7,194 nucleotides of DNA from Bacteroidales bacterium (GTDB taxonomy: Bacteria; Bacteroidota; Bacteroidia; Bacteroidales; UBA7960). The translations under genes and the position numbers were made by a program. The notes under the pieces are model-generated. The model had not been told where the DNA came from and made no database searches. It saw only the letters and a list, made by a program, of their open reading frames with translations. This document shows, piece after piece, positions 7,016 through 7,194 of this stretch. The stretch spans positions 1 through 7,194 of the forward strand of contig SLSG01000257.1 of the NCBI GenBank assembly GCA_007130545.1, written 5' to 3'. Position 1 is the first letter of the stretch; the number at the start of each line of letters is the position of its first letter.

Positions 7016-7194
7016 TTAGAATAACAAAGATAGGTAATAATTCTCGGTCTCCCGCATCAGGGCCTGGGCCTGGTCTTCCTTGTCGTCATAGCCCAACAAG
7101 TGCAAAACACCGTGAACCAGCACCCGGTGGATCTCTGCCTCGACTGAGACATTGTGGGTGGCCGCGTTTCCTATGACTGTTGGTACGCTGATAA
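7016..7194 (-). CDS. ybeY: Endoribonuclease YbeY, C-terminal part
   Basis: Only the last 58 residues are in the window; the start lies beyond the right edge. YbeY is a metal-dependent single-strand RNase needed for 16S rRNA 3'-end maturation and 70S ribosome quality control, acting in the cytoplasm. The diagnostic motif HGVLHLLGYDD is at 7082-7114, preceded by an ISVPTV...EIHRVLV stretch and followed by KEDQAQALMRETENYYLSLL, both of which align with the family. The first two metal-ligand histidines are present (codons at 7112-7114 and 7100-7102). The third, His in E. coli YbeY, is Asp here (7082-7084). From memory, Bacteroidota versions often have GYKD at this point, so this looks like a lineage trait rather than a defect. 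The frame ends in TAA 17 nt before mnmG, consistent with a shared transcript. Confidence 0.93.
   Translation of the reverse strand, partial: ISVPTVIGNAATHNVSVEAEIHRVLVHGVLHLLGYDDKEDQAQALMRETENYYLSLLF

Noticed and set aside
7025..7032. TATCTTTG on the minus strand, a match to the Bacteroidota -7 box TAnnTTTG, 27 bp before the mnmG ATG
   Set aside because: No TTTG-type -33 element lies at the expected distance upstream, and the bases encode the Y-L-S-L end of YbeY, so the match is probably chance.

Overview
The window reads as chromosomal DNA of a member of the Bacteroidota. The evidence is the MnmG sequence type, a YbeY C-terminus with Asp in place of the third metal-binding His, a short heptamer repeat array of a kind seen in that phylum, and weak or absent Shine-Dalgarno signals. 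No plasmid, phage or transposon gene is visible. The base composition is mixed, except for a very GC-rich stretch at the left end.

Layout: every recognisable gene lies on the minus strand and reads right to left. They are the C-terminal part of ybeY (7016-7194, cut by the window edge), mnmG (5121-6998), a zinc-ribbon/SAM-dependent methyltransferase (4045 to about 5079), and a very large NtrY-like membrane histidine kinase (248-4006). The ybeY-mnmG gap is 17 nt and the methyltransferase-kinase gap is 38 nt, so the cluster is probably at least partly co-transcribed. YbeY (16S rRNA maturation and ribosome quality control) and MnmG (tRNA wobble-uridine modification) are translation-maintenance genes. 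The methyltransferase substrate and the kinase stimulus cannot be read from the sequence. No response regulator is present. Left of the kinase, positions 1-247 hold no gene I can support. They contain a GC-rich patch of degenerate repeats and one 9-bp inverted repeat.

The most notable signal is not a gene. Two near-identical palindromic 16-mers, at 4847-4862 and 5009-5024, match the ParB-binding centromere sequence parS (consensus TGTTNCACGTGAAACA). The first matches at every position and the second at all but the last. They are exactly 162 bp apart. Both lie in the reading frame of the methyltransferase, where they are read as F-H-V-(E/K)-Q. parS sites normally cluster near the replication origin, and mnmG (gidA) is origin-proximal in many bacteria, so this segment is probably part of the chromosome's origin-proximal partition region. 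Just upstream is an array of 7-bp TTGGNNN units (5038-5103). It fills the mnmG-methyltransferase junction and makes the methyltransferase start uncertain.
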